Shown here piece by piece: positions 44,239-54,873 of a stretch of 64,000 nt of DNA. The position numbers and the translations under genes are program-made. Within the stretch, counting starts at the first letter, position 1. The number at the start of each line of letters is the position of its first letter. This DNA is from Sulfuritalea sp. (GTDB taxonomy: Bacteria; Pseudomonadota; Gammaproteobacteria; Burkholderiales; Rhodocyclaceae): the NCBI GenBank assembly GCA_023229685.1, contig JALNYT010000001.1:744001-808000 (forward strand), in the 5' to 3' direction. The notes below the pieces were generated by a model. It had not been told where the DNA came from. It worked only from the letters and a program-made list of their open reading frames with translations, and searched no databases.

Positions 44239-44598
44239 TCAAGTTCGATCCGCGCGCGATCGCTCGATCTGCACACCGACCCGGCGCACGCCCTTCATGA
44301 TGCCCATCTTGGCGATGCTGATCTTGACCCAGGGCGCGCCGAACTCGTTCAGCAGCAGGCCGATCACGTATTCGCCGAGCGTCTCCAGCAGGTTGAAGTG
44401 ATGCGTCGCCAATTCGGCGCGGATGCGATCGATCACCGCGTCGTAGCGGATGGTCTTGTCGATGTCGTCGTCCTGCGCCGCCTCGTCGGGCACGCCGAAG
44501 GTCAGGCTGATCTCCAGCGTCTGCGGCGCCGCCTTCTCGCGCTCGAAAATTCCGACATGCGCGTCGACCCGCATGTCGTCGATGAAGATGAAGTCCAT
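44239..44598 (-). CDS. folB: Dihydroneopterin aldolase
   Basis: A 119-residue enzyme of folate synthesis. MDFIFIDDMRVDAHVGIFEREKAAPQTLEISLTF and the later LLETLGEYVIGLLLNEFGAPWVKISIAK match FolB; the conserved Glu after VGI and the C-terminal lysine in ISIAK are present. It converts dihydroneopterin to hydroxymethyl-dihydropterin. Divergent from plsY. Confidence 0.93.
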   Translation of the reverse strand: MDFIFIDDMRVDAHVGIFEREKAAPQTLEISLTFGVPDEAAQDDDIDKTIRYDAVIDRIRAELATHHFNLLETLGEYVIGLLLNEFGAPWVKISIAKMGIMKGVRRVGVQIERSRADRT

Positions 44599-44640
44599 CC
44601 CGCCTCCGTTTACAATTCAGGCCATTCTAGGGAATCCGCA

Positions 44641-45231
44641 ATGAACCTGCTCGTTTCTGCCGCCTTCGGCTATCTGCTCGGCTCGGTGCCGTTCGCCGTG
44701 ATCGTCTCGCGCGCGTTTCGGCTGGCCGACCCGCGCAGCTTCGGCTCGGGCAATCCCGGCGCCACCAATGTCCTGCGCAGCGGCAACAAGCTGGCGGCCT
44801 TGCTGACCCTGCTCGGCGACGCGGCCAAGGGCTGGCTCGCCATGTTCATCGCCGCAGCAGTCGGCGCCGGCGAGACGGCGATTGCGGTCGCGGGTCTGGC
44901 GGCTTTTCTCGGCCACGTATTCCCCTTCACCCTGCGCTTCCGCGGCGGCAAGGGCGTGGCGACCGCGCTGGGCGTGCTGCTGGGTTTCTCCGGTGCGTTG
45001 GCCGGCATCACGGCCGGCATCTGGCTGACCGTCGTCGTTTTCACGCGCTACTCTTCTCTGGCAGCGCTGGCGGCAGCGGCAGCGGCGCCTATGCTCGCCT
45101 GGTGGCTGCTCGGAAAGATGGAGATTACCGTGACCGTGGCGCTCATGTGCGCGGTGCTGATCTACCGTCACAAGAGCAATATCCGAAAGCTGCTGGCCGG
45201 CCGCGAAGGCCGCATCGGCGGCAGGAAATAG
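44641..45231 (+). CDS. plsY: Glycerol-3-phosphate acyltransferase PlsY
   Basis: A 196-residue inner-membrane protein with five predicted spans. GYLLGSVPFAVIVSRAF, the FGSGNPGATNVLRSGNK motif and FRGGKGVATALGVLLG are the three conserved loops of PlsY. It acylates glycerol-3-phosphate from acyl-phosphate, the first step of phospholipid synthesis. Contains a 23-bp motif copy (44859-44881). Confidence 0.95.
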   Translation: MNLLVSAAFGYLLGSVPFAVIVSRAFRLADPRSFGSGNPGATNVLRSGNKLAALLTLLGDAAKGWLAMFIAAAVGAGETAIAVAGLAAFLGHVFPFTLRFRGGKGVATALGVLLGFSGALAGITAGIWLTVVVFTRYSSLAALAAAAAAPMLAWWLLGKMEITVTVALMCAVLIYRHKSNIRKLLAGREGRIGGRK

Positions 45232-45261
45232 CGCCGCAGCCATCGCCCACGCTGCAGTGCG

Positions 45262-45708
45262 TCAACTGCGGGGTGTATTTACAATCGCCGCAGCGAGCAA
45301 ATGCGGGACGTAGGCTTTATCGACAACACCAATATGGCTGACCAGCCAGTTTTTTAACATGGTCGTCATCTCGGTGCTGACGTCTTGACGAATCGAGTGC
45401 TGCTTGATTTCAGCCAGATCGGCAGCGAAAACGCTGTGAGCAGCGATGTGACTGTCCAGGTCAGGGTATCCGTGCAAGCGCATCAGGGCCTCTTCAACGG
45501 TGAAGTGGATGCTGACAAAACTGCTCAGTTCGACGAGGGCGAAATGCACCGCAGACCATTTTTCTTCTGCAGTAACAGCCTGTTCAAGACGCGCCACAAC
45601 ATCGAACAGAACCTGATGCTGCTGGTCGATCTCGTGAATTCCTGTCAGCAGCTTGTCGGTCCAACCCATCGGAGGCTTCCCATTCGGTTTAAACGCAAAG
45701 ACCATCAT
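45262..45708 (-). CDS. Bacteriohemerythrin
   Basis: A 148-residue four-helix oxygen-binding protein with a di-iron site. Ligands visible: H in GIHEIDQQH, the second helix H/E in SIHFTVEEALM, two His in DSHIAAHSVF, and H with D in WLVSHIGVVDKAY. Such proteins store or sense oxygen in microaerophilic bacteria. The gene faces plsY and is divergent from the cNMP-domain gene. Confidence 0.9.
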   Translation of the reverse strand: MMVFAFKPNGKPPMGWTDKLLTGIHEIDQQHQVLFDVVARLEQAVTAEEKWSAVHFALVELSSFVSIHFTVEEALMRLHGYPDLDSHIAAHSVFAADLAEIKQHSIRQDVSTEMTTMLKNWLVSHIGVVDKAYVPHLLAAAIVNTPRS

Positions 45709-45831
45709 CTTAGTCTCGATTCGTTCCCGGACCTAGCGGCAGGGCAGAAATCCGATCCCGGGCGGACCCGTATAATGATTGCTGATTGCGGCACAACGCA
45801 CTTCCCTTACTTCGATCCAGGAAACGCTCCC

Positions 45832-46752
45832 ATGGATGATTTGGACTTTTCAGGAAACTCCGGCGCGCCGGCGCCGACGCCAGCGGCAAACACCGCGCCG
45901 AAAGGCGAACCGGCGTCCCAACCGACTTCCCTCTACGACCCCAAGCTGGCCCTTGAGTTTTTTCGAATCGCCGGAACGCAGGAGCAGTTCCCCGCCGGCA
46001 AGCAGATCTTTGTCGAAGACGAAAAATCCGGAGGATTTTTCTCCAAGGGCGCCCGCATTTATTTGCTGCTCGAGGGCGATGTTGCGATCACGCTCAAGGG
46101 CAAGCCGCTGGAACTGGTTCTGCCCGGCGAGACCTTCGGCGAAATGGCGGCCATCGCCGACATCCCCAGAAGCGCGACAGCGACCGCACGGAAAAATTGC
46201 CGGGTGCTGGCCCTCGATGAAAAGCAGTTCCTGCAGTCCCTGCAACAGAAGCCCGAATTCGCCCTGATGCTGATGAGCATCATGGCTCAGCGCTTGCGGC
46301 GCAGCATCGCAAAACTTGCCGATGCAAAGAAGGCTTCGATCAAGGCGCTGGTGCACGAGAATACGCTGGACAAGAAAATGCTGGTCGAATTGCAGCGCGA
46401 ACTTGGCAATCCTTCGCCGACCGTTGCTCGGGCCGGCGCGAATGTGGTCACCCAGGGCTCGGTGGGCGCCTGCATGTTCGTCGTGACCAAGGGACGCATC
46501 GCGATATCGGTCGATGGCCTGGTGATCGAGCATGTCGGACCCGGCGGAGCTTTCGGCGAAATGGCCCTGGTCGATCGCTCCGGTCGCTCCGCCACCGCAA
46601 CCACGGAAACCGAGAGCGCCTGGTTCCTGATCGCGCGCCAGGAATTTCTGTCGATGATCAAGTCGCGGCCGGCATTCGGCATTGCGCTGTTGCGCTCGAT
46701 GGGCGCCCGCGCCCAGCACCTTGGCAACCTGCTGCGCAGCGGTCCCCAGTAA
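45832..46752 (+). CDS. Protein with two tandem cyclic nucleotide-binding domains
   Basis: A 306-residue protein without DNA-binding or catalytic domain. After a Pro/Ala-rich N-terminus (1-35), domain 1 spans about 40-155 (LPGETFGEMAAIADIPRSATATA) and domain 2 about 190-300 (GPGGAFGEMALVDRSGRSATATT); both carry a good phosphate-binding cassette. The linker helix RLRRSIAKLADAKKASIKALVHENTLDKKMLVELQREL may form a coiled coil. Regulatory subunit-like; partner unknown. The start was moved inward to 45832. A TATAAT lies at 45771-45776. Confidence 0.82.
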   Translation: MDDLDFSGNSGAPAPTPAANTAPKGEPASQPTSLYDPKLALEFFRIAGTQEQFPAGKQIFVEDEKSGGFFSKGARIYLLLEGDVAITLKGKPLELVLPGETFGEMAAIADIPRSATATARKNCRVLALDEKQFLQSLQQKPEFALMLMSIMAQRLRRSIAKLADAKKASIKALVHENTLDKKMLVELQRELGNPSPTVARAGANVVTQGSVGACMFVVTKGRIAISVDGLVIEHVGPGGAFGEMALVDRSGRSATATTETESAWFLIARQEFLSMIKSRPAFGIALLRSMGARAQHLGNLLRSGPQ

Positions 46753-46771
46753 TAGTCAGGCCGTTCGGCGT

Positions 46772-47797
46772 TCAGCAGATCTGATCCAGCGGCCAGCGCG
46801 GACGAACGACAAAGGCGCCGCCGCCGGGCGCCGGCAGTTTGCCCTGCAGCAGGCGTTGCGCGCCGCAGAAGGCAATCATCGCGCCGTTGTCGGTACATAG
46901 CTCCAGCCTGGGATAAAACACCCGCCCGCCGATCTTCGCCATGGCCTGGTCGAGCCGCTGGCGCAGGCGCCGGTTGGCGCCGACACCACCCGCCACCACC
47001 AACGCCAAGAGTCGGTGCTGGCGACACGCCGCGACAGCCTTGGCCGCGAGCACTTCGGTTACCGCTTCCTGAAATTCGGCGGCGAGGTCGGCCCTGTCGC
47101 CATCGGTCAGTTGCCTGGCACGGGCAGCGGTCAGCACCGCCGTCTTCAAGCCGGAAAAGCTGAACGACAAATCACCGCTGTTGATCATCGGCCGCGGCAG
47201 TTTGTAGCGGCCCGGCGTGCCGGTTTCGGCCAGCTTCGCCAGCGCCGGCCCGCCGGGGTAGCCGAGCCCGAGCAGCTTGGCGGTCTTGTCGAAGGCCTCG
47301 CCCGCCGCGTCGTCGAGCGACTCGCCGAGCAGTTCGTAATCGCCGACGCGGGTGACGCGCATCAACTGCGTATGGCCGCCGGACACCAGCAGGGCAATGA
47401 ACGGGAAAACCGGCGCATCCTCCGCCAGCAGCGGCGAGAGCAAATGGCCCTCGAGGTGATGTACGGGCAGCGCCGGAACATTGAGCGCCAGCGCCAGCGC
47501 CTCGGCAAAACTGGCCCCGACCAGCAAGGCACCCGCCAGCCCCGGCCCGGCCGTGTAGGCGATGGCGTCGATGTCACCGCGCGTGCATCCGGCCTCGGCC
47601 AGGACGCGCTCCAGCAGCGGAATCAGGCGGCGAATGTGGTCGCGCGAAGCGAGCTCCGGCACCACGCCGCCATAGGCCTCATGCATCGCCACTTGGGTAT
47701 GCACGGCATGGCCGAGCAGGCCGCGCTCCGTGTCGTAGAGCGCGACCCCGGTTTCGTCGCAGGAGGATTCGATGCCGAGGACTTTCATCGGCCGCAT
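46772..47797 (-). CDS. tsaD: tRNA N6-adenosine threonylcarbamoyltransferase TsaD
   Basis: A 341-residue ASKHA-fold protein; the start may be 47797 or the ATG at 47788 (MKVLGIESSCDETGVALYD). Metal-binding HHLEGH, then VSGGHTQLM, DDAAGEAFDKTAKLLGLGYPGGP and VAGGVGANRRLR are diagnostic. With TsaB and TsaE it makes t6A37 on ANN-decoding tRNAs. The divergent position relative to rpsU-dnaG-rpoD is conserved. A weak 23-bp motif copy lies inside (47010-47032). Confidence 0.96.
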   Translation of the reverse strand: MRPMKVLGIESSCDETGVALYDTERGLLGHAVHTQVAMHEAYGGVVPELASRDHIRRLIPLLERVLAEAGCTRGDIDAIAYTAGPGLAGALLVGASFAEALALALNVPALPVHHLEGHLLSPLLAEDAPVFPFIALLVSGGHTQLMRVTRVGDYELLGESLDDAAGEAFDKTAKLLGLGYPGGPALAKLAETGTPGRYKLPRPMINSGDLSFSFSGLKTAVLTAARARQLTDGDRADLAAEFQEAVTEVLAAKAVAACRQHRLLALVVAGGVGANRRLRQRLDQAMAKIGGRVFYPRLELCTDNGAMIAFCGAQRLLQGKLPAPGGGAFVVRPRWPLDQIC

Positions 47798-47872
47798 TCT
47801 ACCGGCTGGCTATAATCGCCCGACGCCTGCCGCAAGCAACGCATCAGCCGCGCGCGGGACCGCAGCACCGAA

Positions 47873-47895
47873 AGTCGGCGCCAGTGCAACGGCGA
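47873..47895 (+). repeat. Bipartite 23-bp dispersed motif (intergenic copy)
   Basis: Exact match to AGTCGGCGC-N7-ACGGCGA in the tsaD upstream gap. Similarity to the copy in the hydrolase gene (14503-14525) extends a further dozen bases to the left, allowing a 2-base gap (47861 and 14490 onward). Confidence 0.6.
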
Positions 47896-47920
47896 GCCCG
47901 ACTCACATTCAGGAAATCCA

Positions 47921-48238
47921 ATGAAGATACTGCTCCTGTGCCACGACCTGACGACGCTGCTGCGTCTCGATGCGGCGTGGACTGCAGCCGGAGCGACGGT
48001 GCTGAAGAAGACCAGCAGCGACACGCCCGACTGCATCGTCATCGACCTTGGCCGCGGCGACGCCCTGGCTGAAATTGCGCGGCTGCGCGCACTTCACCCC
48101 GGGGTGGACATCATCACCTGCGCAACCACGTTCGACGGCGACGCCATCGAGGCGGCAAAGGCGGCCGGCGCCACCGACTTTGCCGCGCGCAGTTCCATCG
48201 ACCTGCGCATCAGGCGCCGCCTCAAGCTCCCGGGTTAG
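47921..48238 (+). CDS. Small receiver-like hypothetical protein
   Basis: A 105-residue protein with an alternating strand-helix pattern like a CheY fold: MKILLLCHDLTTLLRLDAAW, DCIVIDLGRGDALAEIARL, VDIITCATTFDGDAIEAAKAAGATDFAARS. D43 could be a phosphoacceptor, but the conserved acidic pair and the late lysine are not convincing, so it may be a pseudo-receiver. It is 6 bases upstream of the glycosyltransferase-like gene and probably co-transcribed. Confidence 0.6.
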   Translation: MKILLLCHDLTTLLRLDAAWTAAGATVLKKTSSDTPDCIVIDLGRGDALAEIARLRALHPGVDIITCATTFDGDAIEAAKAAGATDFAARSSIDLRIRRRLKLPG

Positions 48239-48244
48239 ACGCGG

Positions 48245-49321
48245 ATGCATCTGCTGGTCGATATTTCGGCCCACGGTTTCGGCCATCTGGCACAGACCGC
48301 GCCGGTACTGGATGCCCTTGCTTCACTGCTGCCGACGCTGCGCCTGACGGTGCGCAGCGCGCTGCCCCGCGACCAACTGGCGCGACGCATCGGCGCCGGC
48401 TTCGCGCATGTGCCGGAAGCGCGCGACTTCGGCTTTGTCATGCGCAACGCGGTGGATATCGACCACGCCGCCAGCGCGCAACGCTATCGCGAGTTTCACG
48501 CCGCCTGGCCGCAGCGGGTCGCGGCCGAGGCAGCATGGCTGCGCCGGCACCGGGTCGATGCGCTGCTGAGCAATGTCGCCTACCTGCCTCTGGCGGCCGC
48601 TGCCGAGGCCGGCATTCCGGCGGCGGGCCTGTGTTCGCTGAACTGGGCCGACCTGTTTGCCCACTATTTCGGCGCCGAGCCCTGGGCCGGGATAATTCAC
48701 GCCCAAATCCTCGCCGCCTACAACGCAAGCAAAGGCTTCCTGCGCGTCACGCCGGGGCTGCCGATGGCCGGGGTGACGCAGCGGCACGACATTGGGCCGA
48801 TTGCGCACATCGGCCGCCCCGATCGCGCAGGTCTGGCGCAGCGCCTTGATCTCAAGGAGAGTGAGCGCTGGGTTCTGCTGGCCATGGGTGGCATGGATTT
48901 CCGCCTGCCGGTGCAAGACTGGCCGCCGACTCCCGGGCTGAACTGGCTGGTGCCGGGCGAATGGAAAATCCGGCGCGACGACATACGTGCCGCCGATCCG
49001 GCCGGCCTGGAGTTCAGCGACCTGCTGGCCAGCGTCGACGCGGTGGTCACCAAGCCCGGCTACGGCACCTTCGTCGAGGCCGCCTGCAGCGGCATCCCGA
49101 TCCTGTATCTGCAACGCGACGACTGGCCGGAGACGCCCTGCCTGACGGCGTGGCTCGCCGTGCATGCCCGCGCCGCGGTGCTGACGCGCGAGCAACTGCT
49201 GGCCGGCGACTTTGCTGAGGTGCTGCAAGGGCTCTGGCGGGCGCCGGCGCCGGCGGTGCCGGTGGCCAACGGCGCCGACGAGGCGGCACGCCAGCTGGTG
49301 AAGGCATTGGAGCTGGCCTGA
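48245..49321 (+). CDS. GT-B glycosyltransferase-like protein
   Basis: A 358-residue protein with MurG/UGT-like topology. The N-terminal HGFGHLAQTAPVLDALASLLPTLRLTVRS and the C-terminal donor-site segment LLASVDAVVTKPGYGTFVEAACSGIPILYLQRDDWPE (GYGT...E...G.P) are typical. Sugar and acceptor are unknown. No cell-wall or polysaccharide genes adjoin. Sits between a receiver-like gene and rpsU. Confidence 0.75.
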   Translation: MHLLVDISAHGFGHLAQTAPVLDALASLLPTLRLTVRSALPRDQLARRIGAGFAHVPEARDFGFVMRNAVDIDHAASAQRYREFHAAWPQRVAAEAAWLRRHRVDALLSNVAYLPLAAAAEAGIPAAGLCSLNWADLFAHYFGAEPWAGIIHAQILAAYNASKGFLRVTPGLPMAGVTQRHDIGPIAHIGRPDRAGLAQRLDLKESERWVLLAMGGMDFRLPVQDWPPTPGLNWLVPGEWKIRRDDIRAADPAGLEFSDLLASVDAVVTKPGYGTFVEAACSGIPILYLQRDDWPETPCLTAWLAVHARAAVLTREQLLAGDFAEVLQGLWRAPAPAVPVANGADEAARQLVKALELA

Positions 49322-49359
49322 AGCGGCAGACGAACGCAGCCGTCGCTGTGCTGAAACAA

Positions 49360-49387
49360 TTGACATCAATGGCAAAGCGTTTAGAAT
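49360..49387 (+). promoter_or_regulatory. Sigma-70 promoter of rpsU operon
   Basis: TTGACA at 49360-49365, 16-bp spacer, TAGAAT at 49382-49387. Transcription should start near 49394, leaving a short leader before the rpsU ATG. This is the clearest vegetative promoter in the window. Confidence 0.85.
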
Positions 49388-49420
49388 GCGCGCCTTTCCC
49401 GCCTCTCCAGGATAATTGCA

Positions 49421-49633
49421 ATGCCGGGTATTCGCCTCAAGGAAAACGAGCCGTTTGAAGTCGCGATTCGCCGCTTCAAGCGCGCCATCGAGAAAACAGG
49501 CCTGCTCACCGAGCTACGCGCACGCGAGTTCTACGAAAAGCCCACCACCGAGCGCAAGCGCAAGGCGGCAGCGGCAGTCAAGCGCCATCACAAGCGCATT
49601 CGCAGCCAGCTCCTGCCGCCCAAGATGTATTGA
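49421..49633 (+). CDS. rpsU: 30S ribosomal protein S21
   Basis: A 70-residue basic protein: MPGIRLKENEPFEVAIRRFKRAIEKTGLL ... RKRKAAAAVKRHHKRIRSQ. Needed for start-site recognition in many proteobacteria. First gene of the macromolecular-synthesis operon rpsU-yqeY-dnaG-rpoD; a hairpin follows it. Confidence 0.97.
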   Translation: MPGIRLKENEPFEVAIRRFKRAIEKTGLLTELRAREFYEKPTTERKRKAAAAVKRHHKRIRSQLLPPKMY

Positions 49634-49690
49634 GCCAGGCCGTGGTTCGCTGAAACTGAGCGAACAACTGCTTCACCGCTTGATTACGGA

Positions 49691-49710
49691 AACCGCCTCC
49701 CGGCGGTTTT
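49691..49710 (+). terminator. Attenuator/terminator after rpsU
   Basis: AAACCGCC (49691-49698), four-base loop, GGCGGTTT (49703-49710), followed by TGGTGTTT. The eight-pair stem with a partly U-rich tail suits partial termination, which would keep rpsU expression above that of dnaG and rpoD. Confidence 0.65.
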
Positions 49711-49734
49711 GGTGTTTCTGCAAAGGATAATTTG

Positions 49735-50184
49735 ATGAGCCTCGAAACGCGTATCGATGATGACTGGAAGGCCGCCATGAAGGCCGGCGAGCGAGCCAGG
49801 AAGGACGCTCTAAGCCTGTTGCGCGCCGCCATCAAGCAGAAACGGGTCGACGAGAAACTGGTAATCGACGATGCCGCCGTGATCGCCGTGATCGAGAAGA
49901 TGCTCAAGCAGCGCAGGGATTCGATCACCCAGTACGAAGCCGCCAAACGCCAGGATCTGGCCGATGTCGAGAAATTCGAATCCGCCGTGCTCGCCACCTA
50001 TATGCCGCAGGGCCTCAGCGCGGCCGAGATCGAGGCGATCGTGACGGCTGCCGTCGCCGAATCCGGCGCCAAGGCCTCGTCCGACATGGGCAAGGTGATT
50101 GCGCTGATCAAGCCGAAGGTGGCCGGCCGCGCCGACATGGGCGAAGTCTCGAAACTGGTCAAGGCCAAACTCGCAGGGGCATAA
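49735..50184 (+). CDS. yqeY: GatB/YqeY-domain protein
   Basis: A 149-residue helical protein related to the tRNA-binding tail of GatB: DDWKAAMKAGERARKDALSLLRAAIKQKRVD, TYMPQGLSAAEIEAIV, MGKVIALIKPKVAGRADMGEVSKLVKAKL. Possibly binds tRNA, function unproven. Start ATG 49735 after AAAGGATAA. Lies between rpsU and dnaG as in many betaproteobacteria. Confidence 0.92.
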   Translation: MSLETRIDDDWKAAMKAGERARKDALSLLRAAIKQKRVDEKLVIDDAAVIAVIEKMLKQRRDSITQYEAAKRQDLADVEKFESAVLATYMPQGLSAAEIEAIVTAAVAESGAKASSDMGKVIALIKPKVAGRADMGEVSKLVKAKLAGA

Positions 50185-50191
50185 TTGCCCT

Positions 50192-51949
50192 GTGATCCCC
50201 GAGAACTTCGTCCAGGAACTGCTTGCCCGCATCGACATCGTCGATGTGGTCGAACGCTACGTCCCGCTACGCAAGGCAGGCGCCAACTACAGCGCCTGCT
50301 GTCCGTTTCACTCCGAGAAAACCCCGTCCTTCACGGTCAGCCCGTCCAAGCAGTTCTATCACTGCTTCGGCTGCGGCGCGCACGGCAGCGCCATCGGCTT
50401 CCTGATGCAGCATGCCGGTATCGGCTTCATCGAGGCGGTCGAGGATCTGGCATCATCGGCCGGCCTGCAGGTGCCGCACGAGGAACGGAACCGCGCCGAG
50501 CGGGCAAAGAAGGCGCCGCTGACCGAGTTGATGGCGCGCGCCATGATGTTCTACCGCGAGCAGTTGAAGACTTCGCCGAAGGCCGTCGATTACCTCAAGG
50601 GCCGCGGCCTGACGGGTGAAATCGCCGCGAAGTTCGGTCTCGGCTACGCGCCGGACGGCTGGCAGGGTCTGCAGCAGGTATTCCCCGATTACAACGATCC
50701 GGCGCTGGTCGAATGCGGCCTGGTCATCGTCAATGAGCAGGGCCGCCGCTACGACCGCTTCCGCGACCGGGTGATGTTCCCCATCCTCGACCAGCGCGGC
50801 AACGTGATCGGCTTCGGCGGCCGGGTGATCGGCGAAGGCGAGCCGAAGTACCTGAATTCGCCGGAAACGCCGCTGTTCGAAAAGGGGCGCGAACTCTACG
50901 GACTCCCGCAGGCGCGCAAGGCCATCCAGGAAGAGGACACGGTATTGGTGGTCGAGGGCTACATGGATGTCGTCGGCCTCGTGCAGGCGGGCGTAGAAAA
51001 CGTTGTCGCGACACTCGGCACGGCAGCCACCGACGCCAACGTGCAGAAACTTCTGAAACAGGCCAGCCGCGTGGTGTTCTGTTTCGACCGCGACAGTGCA
51101 GGCGATCGTGCGGCGTGGCGCGCGATGGAAGTGAGCCTGAGCCACCTGGCCGACAACAAGACCGTGGAAATCCTCCAGATGCCAGGCAATCAGGATCCGG
51201 ACGAGTTCGTCCGCGAGCATGGCAAGGATGCCTTTGTCCAGCAGACCCGCAGCGCCACCCGCCTGAGCGAATTCCTCCTGCGCGAACTGGTCAAGCGAAC
51301 CAATCCAAACACAGCCGAGGGTCGCGCCATGCTGGTGCACGAGGCAAAACCCCTGCTGCAGAAAATGTCCGCGCCGATCCTGCGAGTCCAGTTGACCAAA
51401 GAAATCGCCCAGCGCGCGCAAGTCTCGCAGGCCGAAGTAGAAGCCCAATGCGGTCTCAAGCCGCTGGCGCGCAGTCGCTACGCACCGGCGCAGATGAAGC
51501 AGCGCCCGGTGCCCTCTTCCGTCGAGTACAAGCTGCTGCAAATCGTGCTGCACAAGCCGGAATGGGCGGCACGCCTGCCGTTGGAGCTGATCGATCGTGA
51601 GCGGGTGGAAGGTGAGGCGCTGAGTGCCATTGCCGACGCCATCGAGCATGGAGAACTTCCCACCGGCGGATTCGGCATGCTTTTGGAATTCTTTCGCGAT
51701 ACGCCGCACGAGGCGCTGATTGCCGCGATAGCGGCAAACATGGTGGAAGAGGTCGATCTGGGCGCCCTGGAGGGTGTATTCAACGATTCCGTCGTGCGCC
51801 TGCGGCAGACGGCCGTCGCGGACGAGATCAAGCGCCTCAACGCGCGCGCCAATGAGGGAGGGCTGAACGCGGAAGAGCGCAAACGGCTCACCGAACTGGT
51901 GGCAACGAAGCGCCCGGGCGCGCCCTCGACGACCGGGGGCCCTGTGTGA
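50192..51949 (+). CDS. dnaG: DNA primase
   Basis: A 585-residue primase with GTG start. Zinc-binding CPFHSEKTPSFTVSPSKQFYHCFGCG at about 36-61, core with GLGYAPDGWQGL and GRVIGEGEPKYLNSPETPLF, Toprim motifs VVEGYMDVVGL and CFDRDSAGDRAA, and a C-terminal helicase-binding domain after about 440. Makes RNA primers for Okazaki fragments. The end of the gene overlaps the likely rpoD promoter. Confidence 0.97.
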   Translation: MIPENFVQELLARIDIVDVVERYVPLRKAGANYSACCPFHSEKTPSFTVSPSKQFYHCFGCGAHGSAIGFLMQHAGIGFIEAVEDLASSAGLQVPHEERNRAERAKKAPLTELMARAMMFYREQLKTSPKAVDYLKGRGLTGEIAAKFGLGYAPDGWQGLQQVFPDYNDPALVECGLVIVNEQGRRYDRFRDRVMFPILDQRGNVIGFGGRVIGEGEPKYLNSPETPLFEKGRELYGLPQARKAIQEEDTVLVVEGYMDVVGLVQAGVENVVATLGTAATDANVQKLLKQASRVVFCFDRDSAGDRAAWRAMEVSLSHLADNKTVEILQMPGNQDPDEFVREHGKDAFVQQTRSATRLSEFLLRELVKRTNPNTAEGRAMLVHEAKPLLQKMSAPILRVQLTKEIAQRAQVSQAEVEAQCGLKPLARSRYAPAQMKQRPVPSSVEYKLLQIVLHKPEWAARLPLELIDRERVEGEALSAIADAIEHGELPTGGFGMLLEFFRDTPHEALIAAIAANMVEEVDLGALEGVFNDSVVRLRQTAVADEIKRLNARANEGGLNAEERKRLTELVATKRPGAPSTTGGPV

Positions 51950-51955
51950 TATACT
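51926..51955 (+). promoter_or_regulatory. Possible internal promoter for rpoD
   Basis: TCGACG (51926-51931) and TATACT (51950-51955) with an 18-bp spacer lie at the end of dnaG. The -35 is weak. An internal rpoD promoter inside or after dnaG is usual, for example the heat-shock promoter in Escherichia coli; here it would leave a GC-rich leader of about 100 bases. Confidence 0.4.
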
Positions 51956-52062
51956 TAATGGTTCCCCAGCGCTTTCACGGCGCGCTGAGTCGGTCTGTTC
52001 CCGCAAGTCGCGGCGTTCCCATGACCGATAGCGCCGCAACCGCGTTCTAGCCGAGGACAGTC

Positions 52063-54318
<2,256 letters not shown>

Positions 54319-54329
54319 TCGCGCAGCAC

Positions 54330-54356
54330 CAACGGCTCGGGCAACGCGAGCCGTTG
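54330..54356 (+). terminator. Hairpin after rpoD
   Basis: CAACGGCTCG (54330-54339) and CGAGCCGTTG (54347-54356) form a perfect ten-pair stem with a seven-base loop directly after the rpoD stop. No U tract follows, so it may stabilise the 3' end or separate the mRNA from the tRNA 12 bases on. Confidence 0.55.
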
Positions 54357-54368
54357 CAGTTCGACGTA

Positions 54369-54444
54369 GGGCCTGTAGCTCAATGGTTAGAGCAGAGGAC
54401 TCATAATCCTTTGGTTGCGAGTTCGAGTCTCGCTGGGCCCACCA
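54369..54444 (+). tRNA. ileX: tRNA-Ile(CAU), lysidine-dependent
   Basis: A 76-base cloverleaf with encoded CCA (ending 54444). Anticodon loop CTCATAA with CAT at 54402-54404; T arm GCGAG-TTCGAGT-CTCGC; D-arm GCTCAATGGTTAGAGC. The sequence around the anticodon (GACTCATAATC..TTGGTTG) follows isoleucine tRNA2 of E. coli, not elongator Met, and ileX sits downstream of rpoD there too. TilS would convert C34 to lysidine for AUA reading. Confidence 0.85.
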
Positions 54445-54544
54445 GCACTTGGCGGGGTTGCAGAAGTTGGCGGCTGATCGCCTTCCGTCGTTTTGGACGG
54501 CAGGTACTTGGTAGGCTGTTTTGATGAATGAAGGGGTGGATACC

Positions 54545-54820
54545 ATGTTTTCACCTTCAAGCGGAGCATCTGATATGCAAGAAATCATGCAATACCTGAA
54601 AGCCAACGGTCAGCGCTTCGATTCTGAAATTGCGGCCGCGACAGGGCTTTCGCTGGCAAAAGTGCGCCGCTCGATTTCCGACCTCTCGGCACGCGGCGAG
54701 ATCTCCAAGTGCAGCGTCACCCGATTCAACAACGGCGAGAAAATCGAAGCCGTGCTCTGTCGTGTGGCGGGATACATCCCCCCCAAGAGCCCAGGCCGGA
54801 AGCCCGGCGCCTCGAGCTAG
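54545..54820 (+). CDS. Small winged-helix-like hypothetical protein
   Basis: A protein of about 91 residues (start at 54545 after AGGGGTGGA; 54524 and 54575 are alternatives). DMQEIMQYLKANGQRFDSEIAAATGLSLAKVRRSISDLSARGEISKCSVTRFNNGEKIEAVLCRVAGY has the pattern of a winged helix-turn-helix (helices, recognition helix, beta wing). Likely a DNA-binding regulator. Tail PPKSPGRKPGASS is basic. Targets unknown. Confidence 0.7.
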   Translation: MFSPSSGASDMQEIMQYLKANGQRFDSEIAAATGLSLAKVRRSISDLSARGEISKCSVTRFNNGEKIEAVLCRVAGYIPPKSPGRKPGASS

Positions 54821-54873
54821 GCCTTAACCCGGCCATTCCCGGACCGGGGCAGCGCCCATGGTTTTTGGCTGCC

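Noticed and set aside
54369..54444. Elongator tRNA-Met
   Set aside because: The CAU anticodon alone would allow it, but arms and location match tRNA-Ile2 (lysidine).
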